A program made the position numbers and the translations under genes. Shown piece after piece: positions 47,845 through 56,952 of a DNA stretch of 64,000 bases. Under the pieces are notes generated by a model. That model was not told the DNA's origin and ran no database searches. It was given only the letters and a program-made list of their open reading frames with translations. Position 1 is the first letter of the stretch, and the number at the start of each line of letters is the position of its first letter. Origin of the DNA: Chersky-299 sp963749535 (GTDB lineage Bacteria > Actinomycetota > Thermoleophilia > RBG-16-64-13); NCBI GenBank assembly GCA_963749535.1, contig CAVVNF010000018.1, positions 124,001 through 188,000 on the forward strand, read 5' to 3'.

Positions 47845-50603
47845 ATGAGTAAGCGGATTACCCAGCTCACGATGGTCATAGCTATCTCCGTTGTGCTGGT
47901 TCTTGGTCTTGCATCCGTCGCACTCGCGAGTTCCTGGACTGACGTCCCTGACAGCTTGCTCACGGCGTACGGTGTTTCCAACAGCCAGGTAGCAGGTATC
48001 TCCAGCGGGTATCCGGACGGCACGTTCAAGCCGTATCAGAGCATCACCCGGGCCCAGTTCGTGAAGATGGCTGATGTCACCTTCGCTATCGATCTCGCCA
48101 ATCCGGCTGCCCCTACCTTTTCGGACGTTCCGAGCAGCCACTTCTACTATCAGTATATTGAAGGCGCGTATGCGGCAGGTCTCGTGAATGGTGTAGGCGC
48201 AGGCCTATTCGGCCCCAGTCTCACCATCACTCGTGAGCAAGCCGTGGCCATCATCGCCCGCGAGGTGGCAGCCGAGCAAGACTATGACCTCACCAGCATG
48301 ACCGCTGCTCAGATCTCTACCGCGCTCGCCCCCTATGGCGATGCGGCCTCCGTAAGCACCAGTCTGCGCGCGGCGATGGCTTTCGCAGTCGCCAACGGCA
48401 TCACGAAGGGCAACTCTGCCGGCAACCTAGATCCAGAGGCTGCCGTCAGCCGTATTTCGGCCGCGACCCTCCTCATCCGAGCAGGCTTGGCGGGTCGTGT
48501 CGCCCCAACGGTGACCGCTCTTAGTCCCACCAGCGGCTCCACCGCGGGCGGCACCAGCGTCACCATCACCGGCACCGGTTTCACTGGCGCGACGGCGGTC
48601 AAGTTCGGCACTTTGAGCGCCGGCTTCACGGTCAACTCCGCCACCCAGATCACTGTGACCAGCGCCCCGGCCCACGCCGCCGGCACCGTGGACGTCACCG
48701 TGACTACAGCCAACGGTACCAGCGCTGTCAGCGCGGCTGACCAGTACACCTATAGTGGTGTTCTTCTGCCCACGGTGACTGGGGTCAGTCCGAACTCTGG
48801 TCCGACGGTGGGCGCGGGCTCGGTCACGATCACCGGCTCGAACTTCAGCGGGGCAACTGCGGTTAGCTTTGGGACCACCACTTTGAGCGCCGGCTTCACG
48901 GTCAACTCCGCCACCCAGATCACTGTGACCAGGGCCCCGGCCCACGCCGCCGGCACCGTGGACGTCACCGTGACTACAGCCAACGGTACCAGCGCTGTCA
49001 GCGCGGCTGACCAGTACACCTATAGTGGTGTTCTTCTGCCCACGGTGACTGGGGTCAGTCCGAACTCTGGTCCGACGGTGGGCGCGGGCTCGGTCACGAT
49101 CACCGGCTCGAACTTCAGCGGGGCAACTGCGGTTAGCTTTGGGACCACCACTTTGAGCGCCGGCTTCACGGTCAACTCCGCCACCCAGATCACTGTGACC
49201 AGCGCCCCGGCCCACGCCGCCGGCACCGTGACGTCGCCCGTGACTACAGCCAACGGTACCAGCGCTGTCAGCGCGGCTGACCAGTACACCTATAGTGGTG
49301 TTCTTCTGCCCACGGTGACTGGGGTCAGTCCGAACTCTGGTCCGACGGTGGGCGCGGGCTCGGTCACGATCACCGGCTCGAACTTCAGCGGGGCAACTGC
49401 GGTTAGCTTTGGGACCACCACTTTGAGCGCCGGCTTCACGGTCAACTCCGCCACCCAGATCACTGTGACCAGCGCCCCGGCCCACGCCGCCGGCACCGTG
49501 GACGTCACCGTGACTACAGCCAACGGTACCAGCGCTGTCAGCGCGGCTGACCAGTACACCTATAGTGGTGTTCTTCTGCCCACGGTGACTGGGGTCAGTC
49601 CGAACTCTGGTCCGACGGTGGGCGCGGGCTCGGTCACGATCACCGGCTCGAACTTCAGCGGGGCAACTGCGGTTAGCTTTGGGACCACCACTTTGAGCGC
49701 CGGCTTCACGGTCAACTCCGCCACCCAGATCACTGTGACCAGCGCCCCGGCCCACGCCGCCGGCACCGTGGACGTCACCGTGACTACAGCCAACGGTACC
49801 AGCGCTGTCAGCGCGGCTGACCAGTACACCTATAGTGGTGTTCTTCTGCCCACGGTGACTGGGGTCAGTCCGAACTCTGGTCCGACGGTGGGCGCGGGCT
49901 CGGTCACGATCACCGGCTCGAACTTCAGCGGGGCAACTGCGGTTAGCTTTGGGACCACCACTTTGAGCGCCGGCTTCACGGTCAACTCCGCCACCCAGAT
50001 CACTGTGACCAGCGCCCCGGCCCACGCCGCCGGCACCGTGGTAAGCGTCCCGTGACTACAGCCAACGGTACCAGCGCTGTCAGCGCGGCTGACCAGTACC
50101 TCTTCGTCTCCTTCGACCTGGTAGTTGTCAACTACGACGGCACCTACAACACCTACAGCATTGCCCAACTCCAGGGTATGACTGCCGTTTCCGGCTACGG
50201 CGGATTCCTGAATAGTTACCCTAGCTTCAAGGGCCCTTGGTCCTTCACGGGCATGAGTGTGCTCAGTCTGCTGCCCGGCCTACCCGCTGGTCAAGGAATC
50301 CCAGGTCACGGCCTCGACGCGTACGTACAGACGTTCACCTATGACCAGGTCAAGAACAACGCCTTCACCATGTACAACCCCACTTCCAATCCAAGTTCTC
50401 CGACCATTATCGGCCCCGGCGACATCACCGGCAGTCTCCAAATGATCGTGGCCTACCAACAGAGCGGCGCCTCCATTCCCGCTGACGCAGGCCCGCTACG
50501 GCTTGCCTTCGTCAGTCCGGTGAGTGGGCAGCAGGCGACCGACAGCGTCAACTGGGTGAAGATGGTTGTGAAGATCGAAGGTACTCTGATCGGCCGGCGG
50601 TAA
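47845..50603 (+). CDS. SLH/TIG-repeat surface protein with C-terminal molybdopterin-fold-like domain, one frameshift
   Basis: ATG 47845 follows ggaaggga. Signal peptide with the cut near VALASSWTDV. Three SLH repeats (ISSGYPDGTFKPYQSITRAQ; FSDVPSSHFYYQYIEGAYAA; AVANGITKGNSAGNLDPEAA). Six TIG/IPT domains of about 90 residues follow, the last five nearly identical (VTGVSPNSGPTVGAGSVTIT). Two extra bases near 50043 break the frame, after which the final domain reads LVVVNYDGTYNTYSIAQLQG and AGPLRLAFVSPVSG, matching the two previous genes. About 915 residues joined. It is a long SLH-anchored stalk presenting the shared domain. Confidence 0.84.
48751..50101 (+). repeat. Five tandem 270-bp repeats coding TIG domains
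   Basis: Units start at 48751, 49021, 49291, 49561 and 49831. They are identical except for a C-to-G change in unit 1 (agggcc), a rearranged 15-base patch in unit 2 (near 49230) and two extra bases at the same place in unit 5 (near 50043). The second half of the preceding TIG domain (48610-48750) is also the same sequence. Copy number may be mis-assembled. Confidence 0.9.
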
Positions 50604-50608
50604 GCCGG

Positions 50609-52336
50609 TCAGAACTGTCCGGTCTCTCGGGCCCAGCCCAGCGCTCGTTCCGCGCAGCGCGTCTCCATTCCCGGTAGAGGCGTTCCCGCGTGGAATCGGT
50701 CATGCGAGGTTGAAAGACCTGGTCGGCACCCGCCAGCCCCCGGAACATCATCGATCGACCAGAACCCCACGGCGAGGCCAGCCAGGGCTGCGGCGCCCAA
50801 GGCTGTGGTCTCTTTGACTCGTGGGCGCTCCACCGGGATACCGAGCAGGTCGGCCTGCAACTGGAGTAGGAAGTCGTCGCCGGTGGCTCCGCCATCCGCT
50901 CGGAAGCGGAGAACGCGGCCGGCGTCGCGGGTCATGGCATCAAGGATCGCCCGGGTTTGGAAGCAGATGGCTTCTTCCGTAGCCCGGGCCAGATGGGCAC
51001 GGCCGGTGCCGCGGACGATTCCGACCAGTAGACCGCGTGCGTACGGGTCCCAATAGGGGCACCCAGGCCGGCCAATGCCGGCACGAAGTAGAGTCCGCCG
51101 TTGTCCGGCACCTGAGCCGCCAGTGGGCCGATGTCCGCGGCTCTCTCGATAAGTCCCAACTCATCCCGCAGCCACTGGACGGCCGCTCCGGCCACAAAGA
51201 CAGAGCCCTCCAACGCATAGATCACCCCCACCTCTCGCGGCGTGGAAGGAGTGCCCGCTTCCTTGCGCGCGGCGCCGCCGGTCTGTCCGGCACTGTCGCC
51301 GTCCCGCCCGTGGCGGTCGCCGGCCTGCTCGTCTCCGCGATCCGCGTTTGCGTCCCCAGAGTCGGGCGTTCCAGCGCCGGCCAGGCCCCATGCCACCGTC
51401 GAAAGGAGTCCGTGCTGGGAGACCACCGGCTCTCCGCCCACGTTCATCAACAAGAAGCATCCCGTCCCATAGGTGTTCTTGGTGTCCCCGGGTCGGAGAC
51501 ATCCCTGGCCAAACAACGCCGCCTGCTGATCGCCGGCCAACCCGGCGACCGGCACGGAAGCGCCGAACCAGCTTGGGTCCGTCACTCCGAGCATGGCGGA
51601 GGAAAGGCATGGTGTGGGCAAGATCTCACGGGGCACGCCGAAAACGCCTAGCAACTCGTCGTCCCAGTCCAGAGACCGTAGACCGAAGAGCATCGTACGC
51701 GAGGCGTTGCTGTAATCGGTAACGAAACTGCGGCCGCCGGTCAATCGCCAGACGAGGAAACTATCCACCGTGCCCGCCCTGAGCCGTCCGCGTGCCAATC
51801 AGGGTACGGGCTTCTGGGCGAGACGCGAGGAGCCACTCCAGCTTGGTGGCACTGAAGTACGGGTCCAGGCGGAGCCCGGTCTTCTCCCGTATGCGCGGGT
51901 CCCAACCGGACTCGCGGAGCTGGTCGCAGCGCTCGGCCGTTCGTCGGCACTGCCACACTATGGCGTTTCCCAGAGGAGCGCCGGAGTCCGAGTCCCAGAG
52001 CAGGGTCGTCTCCCGCTGGTTGGCGATGCCGACGGCTGCCAACTGCTTCGCTTCCAGACCGGAGGTCGCGATGGCCTCTCGCCCCGCTCGGAGTTGTGTG
52101 GCCCAGATGTCTTCAGGGTCGTGCTCCACCCAGCCCGGCTGCGGATAGTGCTGGGGGAATTCGTGCTGCGCCATGCCCAGGATGGTTCCGTCGTGGGCAA
52201 ACACGACCGCCCGGGAGCTGGTAGTGCCCTGGTCCAGTGCCAGAACCGCTTTTGGTACGTTCGCCGTGAATGCCTCCCGATTCGGCGTCGATGCTTCGTG
52301 CCACGGACGTTCAAAACCGTCGTTTCTTGTCCGCAC
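50609..52336 (-). CDS. glpK: Glycerol kinase with extra low-complexity insert, frameshifted
   Basis: ATP-dependent phosphorylation of glycerol. The N-terminal ATPase motif is LALDQGTTSSRAVVF, with GIANQRETTLLWD. Shifts near 51782 and 51055 and at least two after 50800 join to RAGTVDSFLVWRLTGG, GDTKNTYGTGCFLLMNVG, APYWDPYARGLL and RADGGATGDDFLLQLQADLL. Between GLLSTVAWGLAG and VIYALEGSVFVAG there are about 49 Gly/Asp/Arg-rich residues where other GlpK proteins have only a few. No good ATG lies near ANVPKAVLALD; GTG 52336 is a candidate. It is divergent from the lipase gene at 52377, which suggests joint glycerolipid use. Confidence 0.88.
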
Positions 52337-52353
52337 CGTCGTTTCTTGTCCGC
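52316..52353. repeat. Two tandem 19-bp repeats between glpK and lipase genes
   Basis: ACCGTCGTTTCTTGTCCGC occurs at 52316-52334 and again at 52335-52353 without a gap. It lies across the 5' end of glpK and just upstream of the divergent lipase gene, so it may be an operator or a simple slippage duplication. Confidence 0.75.
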
Positions 52354-52376
52354 CCCTGCGGTTACAATAGCAGCCG

Positions 52377-53120
52377 ATGGAATGGAATGAACCGCTATAC
52401 AAAGAGGGCTCGGGCGACCACTCGCACGTGGGGGTGTTGGTCCTTCACGGGTTTGGCGGCGCGCCTTACTCGATGCAGGAGTACGCCGTGCGGTTGGCGG
52501 GCGCCGGCTATGCCGTGGCTCTGCCTTTGCTCACCGGTCACGCCACCGCTCCGGAGGACATGGAGAAGGCTCGTTGGTCGGACTGGACTCGTGACGCCGA
52601 GACAGCCTACGCCTGGCTGGCCCAACGAACCGACAAGATCTTCGTCACAGGTCTTTCCATGGGTGGCACTCTGGCCGTCTGGATCGCGGAACACCATCCG
52701 GAGATAGCTGGACTCATCACGGTGAACGCGGCCCTTCGCTTCCGCGAGGAACCGCTGATGCGTGTTTTGGGTTCCGTCGGCCACCCCAGGTGGCTCAAGG
52801 CCATCGGTAATGACATCCGCAAGCCTGGCCAGGACGAGCGCGCTTATGCGAAGATCCCAGTCCGAGCGATGCGCCAGTTGGCCCTCCTGCTGAGCGAGAC
52901 GCGCCAGGCGCTGCCTGCGGTCGAATGTCCGGCGCTGGTGTTCTCGTCTCCGGCCGATCACGTGGTCCCGCCGGCGAATCAACGCGAGTTGTTTGCCCGG
53001 CTTCTTACTGGGGACAAGGAGTTTGTCCAGCTCACGCAGTCACACCATTGCGCCACACTCGACAATGACCGGGAGCAGATCTTCCAGGGGGCTTTGCGGT
53101 TCATCGCCGCACGATCGTGA
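52377..53120 (+). CDS. Alpha/beta-hydrolase, carboxylesterase/monoacylglycerol lipase type
   Basis: 247 residues. The oxyanion strand is VLVLHGFGGAPYSM, the nucleophile elbow is VTGLSMGGTLA (Ser in G-L-S-M-G), the acid is Asp in SSPADHVVPP and the His is in QSHHCATLDND. This pattern matches Est30-like carboxylesterases and bacterial monoacylglycerol lipases, which release glycerol. The neighbouring divergent glpK would use that glycerol. Intact. The start follows a gttacaatag sequence that may be the -10 region. Confidence 0.88.
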   Translation: MEWNEPLYKEGSGDHSHVGVLVLHGFGGAPYSMQEYAVRLAGAGYAVALPLLTGHATAPEDMEKARWSDWTRDAETAYAWLAQRTDKIFVTGLSMGGTLAVWIAEHHPEIAGLITVNAALRFREEPLMRVLGSVGHPRWLKAIGNDIRKPGQDERAYAKIPVRAMRQLALLLSETRQALPAVECPALVFSSPADHVVPPANQRELFARLLTGDKEFVQLTQSHHCATLDNDREQIFQGALRFIAARS

Positions 53121-53138
53121 GCTCGAGGCAAGGAGGTC

Positions 53139-53522
53139 ATGGTGGATTGGGAGAAGGCGTCGCCGGAACTCGGTGAACTGCTGATCGAGGCAGCGCGGCG
53201 GTTCGCGCTCGTCGACACCCGAAAGATGTTCGGCGGGGTATCGCTCTTCATCAATGGGAACATGATCGGGGGAGTCCACGGGAACAAGATAGTCCTCCGT
53301 CTCACCGAACAGGATCGGGTTGCCGCGGAACGCGACGCAGACATGATCCCTTTCGAGCCAATGCCGGGAAGGCTCATGAAGGAGTACGTCGTCGTGCCGG
53401 GCGCCGTCTACCAGGATCCGGATGAGTTCGAGGAATGGTTGCGCCGATCGGTCGAGTTCGTTGGCTCCCTCCCGGTCAAAGAGGCGAAACCCCGTAAGCG
53501 GAAGGACCCCGGAGGAAGATAG
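53139..53522 (+). CDS. TfoX N-terminal-domain protein
   Basis: 127 residues with caaggaggtc before the ATG. The TfoX-N fold is seen in DTRKMFGGVSLFINGNMIGG, VLRLTEQDR and FEPMPGRLMKEYVVVP, and the domain fills residues 10-115. A basic tail follows (KPRKRKDPGGR). The C-terminal TfoX domain of true competence regulators is missing, as in many stand-alone homologues of unknown function. It lies 18 bp after the lipase and is probably co-transcribed. Confidence 0.82.
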   Translation: MVDWEKASPELGELLIEAARRFALVDTRKMFGGVSLFINGNMIGGVHGNKIVLRLTEQDRVAAERDADMIPFEPMPGRLMKEYVVVPGAVYQDPDEFEEWLRRSVEFVGSLPVKEAKPRKRKDPGGR

Positions 53523-53613
53523 GGGAGACTTTGCCTCAATGCGCTGGGCGCGCGGCTCGTTGGCGCGCATCCCTTGTGCCTTGTGTCCCGGCGAGAGTGC
53601 GGCCGACGGGCTT

Positions 53614-53647
53614 GGGCGGGCGCCGGCCGAGTGCCGGCCCCGCCCCC
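53614..53647. terminator. GC-rich hairpin between convergent genes
   Basis: GGGCGGGCGCCGGC pairs with GCCGGCcCCGCCC around a short loop. There is no T tract on either side, so termination is plausible but not certain. It lies between the TfoX-like gene and the convergent DUF2807 gene. Confidence 0.5.
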
Positions 53648-53669
53648 GCTAATCGACCCAGTCGGTCGG

Positions 53670-54345
53670 CTAACCGAGCTTCTCTATCCTCCCGGAACCG
53701 CTCACGCGCTGCGTAAGAGTCTGCGGCTCCCCGAAGTAGGAAACTCGCCCTGAGCCGCTGATCTTCACGGCCAATTCGGTCTTCGCTCTGACCTTCGTAG
53801 TTCCCGAGCCGCTGATGGTGATGTGAGTGCTTCCGGACTCGAGATCTCCAGCATCCACCTTGCCAGAGCCACTTATGCCGATGTCCTGTCGATCCACCTC
53901 GCCCGCCAGAGTCAGGTCGCCGGAGCCAGAGACGCGCACCGTGAGCTCTCCGGCCTTCAACTGCTTCACCTGGATCTTTCCGGAACCGGCGATCCTGAGC
54001 GCCACCTGGTCGGCTGTCAGGGAGTCCGCGGACACGGTGCTGGACCCGGCGAGCTTGATCTCGTTGATGCCGGCCGCCTTGATCGTGTACTTCACCTTCT
54101 TTTCGGAAAGCGTCGCCCACTTGAACCACCAGGTGACCCATTCCCACCACTTGAGGTCAAAGGTGAGGATGAGGTGGCCGTCTTTGACCTCGGCTGCGGA
54201 GTTTGGAAAGGATAGCCTCGGCTGTTTCGACGGTGAGCGTTGCCGGCGTCTCGGGGCCTACGGATTCGATGATCAGGTCGCCGAGCGCACGCACGTCCAC
54301 TGTCGAGAATGGGCCCAGTTCAGTCGTTTGCGTGACGGTTGCCAT
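53670..54345 (-). CDS. DUF2807 (GIN-domain) auto-transporter-adhesin-like protein, one frameshift
   Basis: ATG 54345 has ggagg upstream. The N-terminal part reads TELGPFSTVDVRALGDLIIE with AEAILSKLRS. A shift near 54190 leads to ILTFDLKWWEWVTW and then a beta-helix of short repeats built on ISGSGK, VSGSGD and ISGSGT, typical of DUF2807. About 220 residues joined. No signal peptide is seen, which is unusual for the family. The hicA-like frame overlaps its 5' end. Confidence 0.75.
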
Positions 54346-54641
54346 CGTTGCCTCCTTGAGAGTCTTTGGTCCTTGTCCGTTCGCGCGCATTCGCCGTGAT
54401 GACCGGAAGCCGCTGTCTCGAAATCGGCCATGTCCACGCCGGCGGCGCGAATGAGGGCATGCAGAAGTCCCGTGGCAACAACGGGGTGCTCGGGGATGGT
54501 CAAAGTCACGTTGCCGGGGCCGTCCTCCTGAGAGAGCTTGACCATGATCGCGTGGCTCCCGTGCCACCGCACCACTTTCCAGCCCAGGTGCTCGAAGGCC
54601 TTCACGACTTCATGACCACTCATAACAGGCTGGTGTGGCAT
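54273..54641 (-). CDS. hicA: HicA-like toxin, C-terminus uncertain
   Basis: A small double-stranded-RNA-binding-fold mRNA interferase. From ATG 54641 it reads MPHQPVMSGHEVVKAFEHLG, VVRWHGSHAIMVKLSQ (GSH with the catalytic His), and LTIPEHPVVATGLLHALIRA, which fits HicA over residues 8-78. The reading then runs 40 residues past the normal end into the DUF2807 gene; a lost stop is likely near 54400. It starts 11 bp after the hicB stop. Confidence 0.75.
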   Translation of the reverse strand: MPHQPVMSGHEVVKAFEHLGWKVVRWHGSHAIMVKLSQEDGPGNVTLTIPEHPVVATGLLHALIRAAGVDMADFETAASGHHGECARTDKDQRLSRRQRWQPSRKRLNWAHSRQWTCVRSAT

Positions 54642-54652
54642 GTCGTTCGGCC

Positions 54653-54910
54653 TCAGCCGGGGATCGGCCCCGGGACTTCGACTTCCAGAAGGTCGACCTC
54701 CTGCCCGGGGAGGGCAGGCGACTCCGGCTCCAGGGCCGCCGACATGCCACATTCTGCGCGCACCGCCACGCACCCGCTGAGGACGATCTCGAGGTTGGCC
54801 AGCGCCTCCTCTCTCGATCGCCCCTGGCTCATGCACCCGGGAAGACAGGGACACTTGGCTATCCACCAGTCACCTTCGGTAGGGTAAGTGATCACGCGGA
54901 ATGTGGTCAT
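54653..54910 (-). CDS. hicB: HicB-like antitoxin
   Basis: 85 residues. The partial RNase H-like fold of HicB is visible in FRVITYPTEGDWWIAKCPCL, PGCMSQGRSREEALANLEIV and the following helix. The C-terminal part is acidic and shows no obvious DNA-binding helix-turn-helix, so autoregulation is uncertain. The order hicB then hicA on one transcript, with 11 bp between, is a known arrangement. Confidence 0.78.
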   Translation of the reverse strand: MTTFRVITYPTEGDWWIAKCPCLPGCMSQGRSREEALANLEIVLSGCVAVRAECGMSAALEPESPALPGQEVDLLEVEVPGPIPG

Positions 54911-54969
54911 GGCTCATTCGCTCCGTGGTCTAAGTGGCTTGAGGACGACAACGGCTCCGAGGGTCACGA

Positions 54970-55143
54970 TCAGGGTATGACAGCCGCGAGATCTTCGGCC
55001 ATGCCGATCTGCGGGTCGTTCGCGGAAAGCCTCACCTCCTGCTGGACCGCCACGTGGACCAGTCCGCACAGCAGCGTTATGGCGATGGCGAGAGGAAGCC
55101 ACTGCTTGAGCACTTTGCGGATGTCTACATGAGGTCTATTCAT
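54970..55143 (-). CDS. Small membrane protein, probably truncated
   Basis: 57 residues from ATG 55143: MNRPHVDIRKVLKQWLPLAI, one transmembrane helix (LAIAITLLCGLVHVAVQ), then RLSANDPQIGMAEDLAAV. The segment after the helix (QQEVRLSANDPQI) resembles the start of larger membrane-anchored proteins of unknown function that continue for about 200 residues. Here the frame stops, and one base away another frame continues to 54914. It is either a remnant or frameshifted. It faces away from fpg. Confidence 0.5.
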   Translation of the reverse strand: MNRPHVDIRKVLKQWLPLAIAITLLCGLVHVAVQQEVRLSANDPQIGMAEDLAAVIP

Positions 55144-55219
55144 TCTGGCTAAAGGGTACCCAACGGCGGTCCGCGGTAACATGGCGTCACTACGAGATTG
55201 CACGTGGAGGAGCAGCCCA

Positions 55220-56113
55220 TTGCCAGAGATCCCCGATCTCGAGGTATATATCAGCGCCCTACGTCCGCGCGTCCTCGGGCAGGAACTCATCGGGGTGAGG
55301 CTGGGCAACCCGTTCCTTCTTCGGACCATCGACCCGCCGTTGGACGAGGTGGTGGGCCACCAAGTTATCGCGATCGAGCGGATGGGGAAGCGCCTGGTCC
55401 TCGCCTTGGACGGCGACCTCTTCCTGGTCGTGCACCTGATGATCGCCGGCCGCCTCCACTGGAAGTCGTCGGGTGATTCCATTCCGCGCGGATCGGGGCT
55501 CGCCGTTTTCGATTTTCCCACGGGCACCCTCGTACTGACCGAGGCTGGAAAGAAACGGCGCGCCTCCCTCCATCTTGTGCGTGGCAGGGAGGCCCTTGGT
55601 GCGCTGGATCCCGGTGGGGTAGAGGTGATGACGGCCAGCTTCGAGACATTCCGCGCCGCACTTGCCGGTGGCAATCGGACCCTCAAACGCGCGCTGACCG
55701 ATCCGCATGTGCTCGCCGGCATCGGCAACGCCTACTCCGACGAGATCCTTCATCGCGCCCGGCTGTCTCCTTTCAAGCTGACCGGCGCTCTGACCGAGGA
55801 AGAGTGGCACCGGCTGTACGACGCAAGCCGCTCGGTGCTCTTGGAGTGGACGGCAAGGCTTCGCGCCCAGGCTGGTTCGAGCTTCCCTGAAAAGGTGACG
55901 GCTTTTCGCCCCGAGATGGCCGTCCACGGTCGCTTCGGCCAACCTTGTCCGGTCTGCGGGGCTCCGGTGCAACGCATCGTCTATGCAGAGAACGAATGCA
56001 ATTACTGTCCGGGCTGTCAGACAGAAGGACGCATCCTGGCTGATCGCGCGCTGTCGCGGCTCCTCAGGGACGACTGGCCAAGAACGTTGCAGGATTTGGA
56101 GGGAGGGGAGTAA
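55220..56113 (+). CDS. Formamidopyrimidine-DNA glycosylase (Fpg/MutM or Nei-like)
   Basis: Base-excision repair glycosylase and lyase. TTG 55220 is chosen because it yields (M)PEIPDLEVY, placing the catalytic Pro2 and Glu3 at the N-terminus, and ggaggag lies about 8 bp upstream. The catalytic Lys is in RMGKRLVLALDG. The helix-two-turn-helix is KRALTDPHVLAGIGNAYSDE. The C-terminal zinc finger has CPVCGAPVQRIVY and CNYCPGCQ, all cysteines present. About 297 residues, slightly longer than usual. The gene is intact. Confidence 0.9.
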   Translation: MPEIPDLEVYISALRPRVLGQELIGVRLGNPFLLRTIDPPLDEVVGHQVIAIERMGKRLVLALDGDLFLVVHLMIAGRLHWKSSGDSIPRGSGLAVFDFPTGTLVLTEAGKKRRASLHLVRGREALGALDPGGVEVMTASFETFRAALAGGNRTLKRALTDPHVLAGIGNAYSDEILHRARLSPFKLTGALTEEEWHRLYDASRSVLLEWTARLRAQAGSSFPEKVTAFRPEMAVHGRFGQPCPVCGAPVQRIVYAENECNYCPGCQTEGRILADRALSRLLRDDWPRTLQDLEGGE

Positions 56114-56275
56114 AATCTTTATCAAGCGTTTGAAAGGAGGTGGTCCAGATAGACAGTTTGCCCAGTATGCGCAGCGGCCATAGGACCGGAGGTGGCGCTC
56201 GCCTTTAGTCGTTGGATTCCCGACGCACGCCTTCCGACGGCGCCTTCGGGGTCGCAGCGCTAACTTAGAGCTTTT

Positions 56276-56303
56276 GGAGGCCGTCTGGAAACAGGCGGCC
56301 TCC
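56276..56303 (+). terminator. GAAA-tetraloop hairpin after fpg
   Basis: GGAGGCCGTCTG (56276-56287) and CAGGCGGCCTCC (56292-56303) form a 12-bp stem with one G-U pair and a GAAA loop. The downstream tail is agcgtttctg, a weak T tract. Probable end of the fpg transcript. The 250 bp between fpg and the next gene hold nothing else certain. Confidence 0.6.
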
Positions 56304-56368
56304 AGCGTTTCTGAGGCACACTGGATGGCGGCGAGCCGCCAGGTGCCACGTGTATACTGCGTGTCCCA

Positions 56369-56845
56369 TCAGTGGTCGGCGGGTTCGCCGAGCATCGGTG
56401 CCAGACGATCGCAGACCCAGGAAACGAAGAGGGGGCAGCGTTCCAGGGCTCCAGCTTCTTTCGCACGATCATGACCACCGGGAACACTCATGTCGTGACC
56501 GGTCAACTCGATGCACGCAACCGCTCCGAACTCCGCCTTGAACCCGCGGATGAGCTCCGTGAGCCGCTCGATGGTGGGAGCCGTAGCGTCCGCGTTGCTG
56601 CCAGGCCGTAGATAGTCACGCAGGCCGAGCGAAATAGCCGCGCCCGTGAGTGCTCCGCACATCTGCCCCGTGCGAGCGATGCCTCCGCCGAAATAGTGGG
56701 CTGCGAGGACGAGGTCGGGGTCGCCCTCCATCACGGCCAGGCCGAAGGTGAGAACGGTCTCTGAGCAGTTCAGGTGGCCAGGCCCCGACATCCGAAACTT
56801 GTCGAGTGCAGCTTCCTTTGCCAGGGTCACTTTGTCATCGGTCAT
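56369..56845 (-). CDS. C_GCAxxG_C_C-family redox-associated protein
   Basis: 158 residues. The family pattern is visible: Cys in HLNCSETVLTFGL, the GCAxxG position in ARTGQMCGALTGAAISLGL, and later single Cys residues in VACIEL and ERCPLFVSWVCDRLA. Such proteins are common in anaerobes and are thought to bind metal or take part in electron transfer; the function is not established. The gene is intact and alone on the minus strand. Confidence 0.8.
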   Translation of the reverse strand: MTDDKVTLAKEAALDKFRMSGPGHLNCSETVLTFGLAVMEGDPDLVLAAHYFGGGIARTGQMCGALTGAAISLGLRDYLRPGSNADATAPTIERLTELIRGFKAEFGAVACIELTGHDMSVPGGHDRAKEAGALERCPLFVSWVCDRLAPMLGEPADH

Positions 56846-56952
56846 CGGTCCCTCCCAGATTGTGGTGAAGAGGCGTCAGCAATTCGCCCCGCATCATGGT
56901 GATGGCCTGGCCGCCAAGGAAGACTCTGTCGTTCCAAGCTGCTGCCGACCGC

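Noticed and set aside
48427..50025. Long open frame on the minus strand across the TIG repeats
   Set aside because: It is an antisense shadow of the 270-bp repeats: open only because each unit lacks stops in that frame, with repetitive Arg/Gly/His-rich product and no start signals.
48751..50101. Regular repeats considered as a CRISPR array
   Set aside because: Units of 270 bp have no variable spacers and code in frame for TIG domains; no cas genes are present.
56138..56209. Strong ribosome-site-like aaaggaggtggt followed by small frames
   Set aside because: The nearest ATG is too far away (about 20 bp) and encodes only 13 residues (MRSGHRTGGGARL); no family match.
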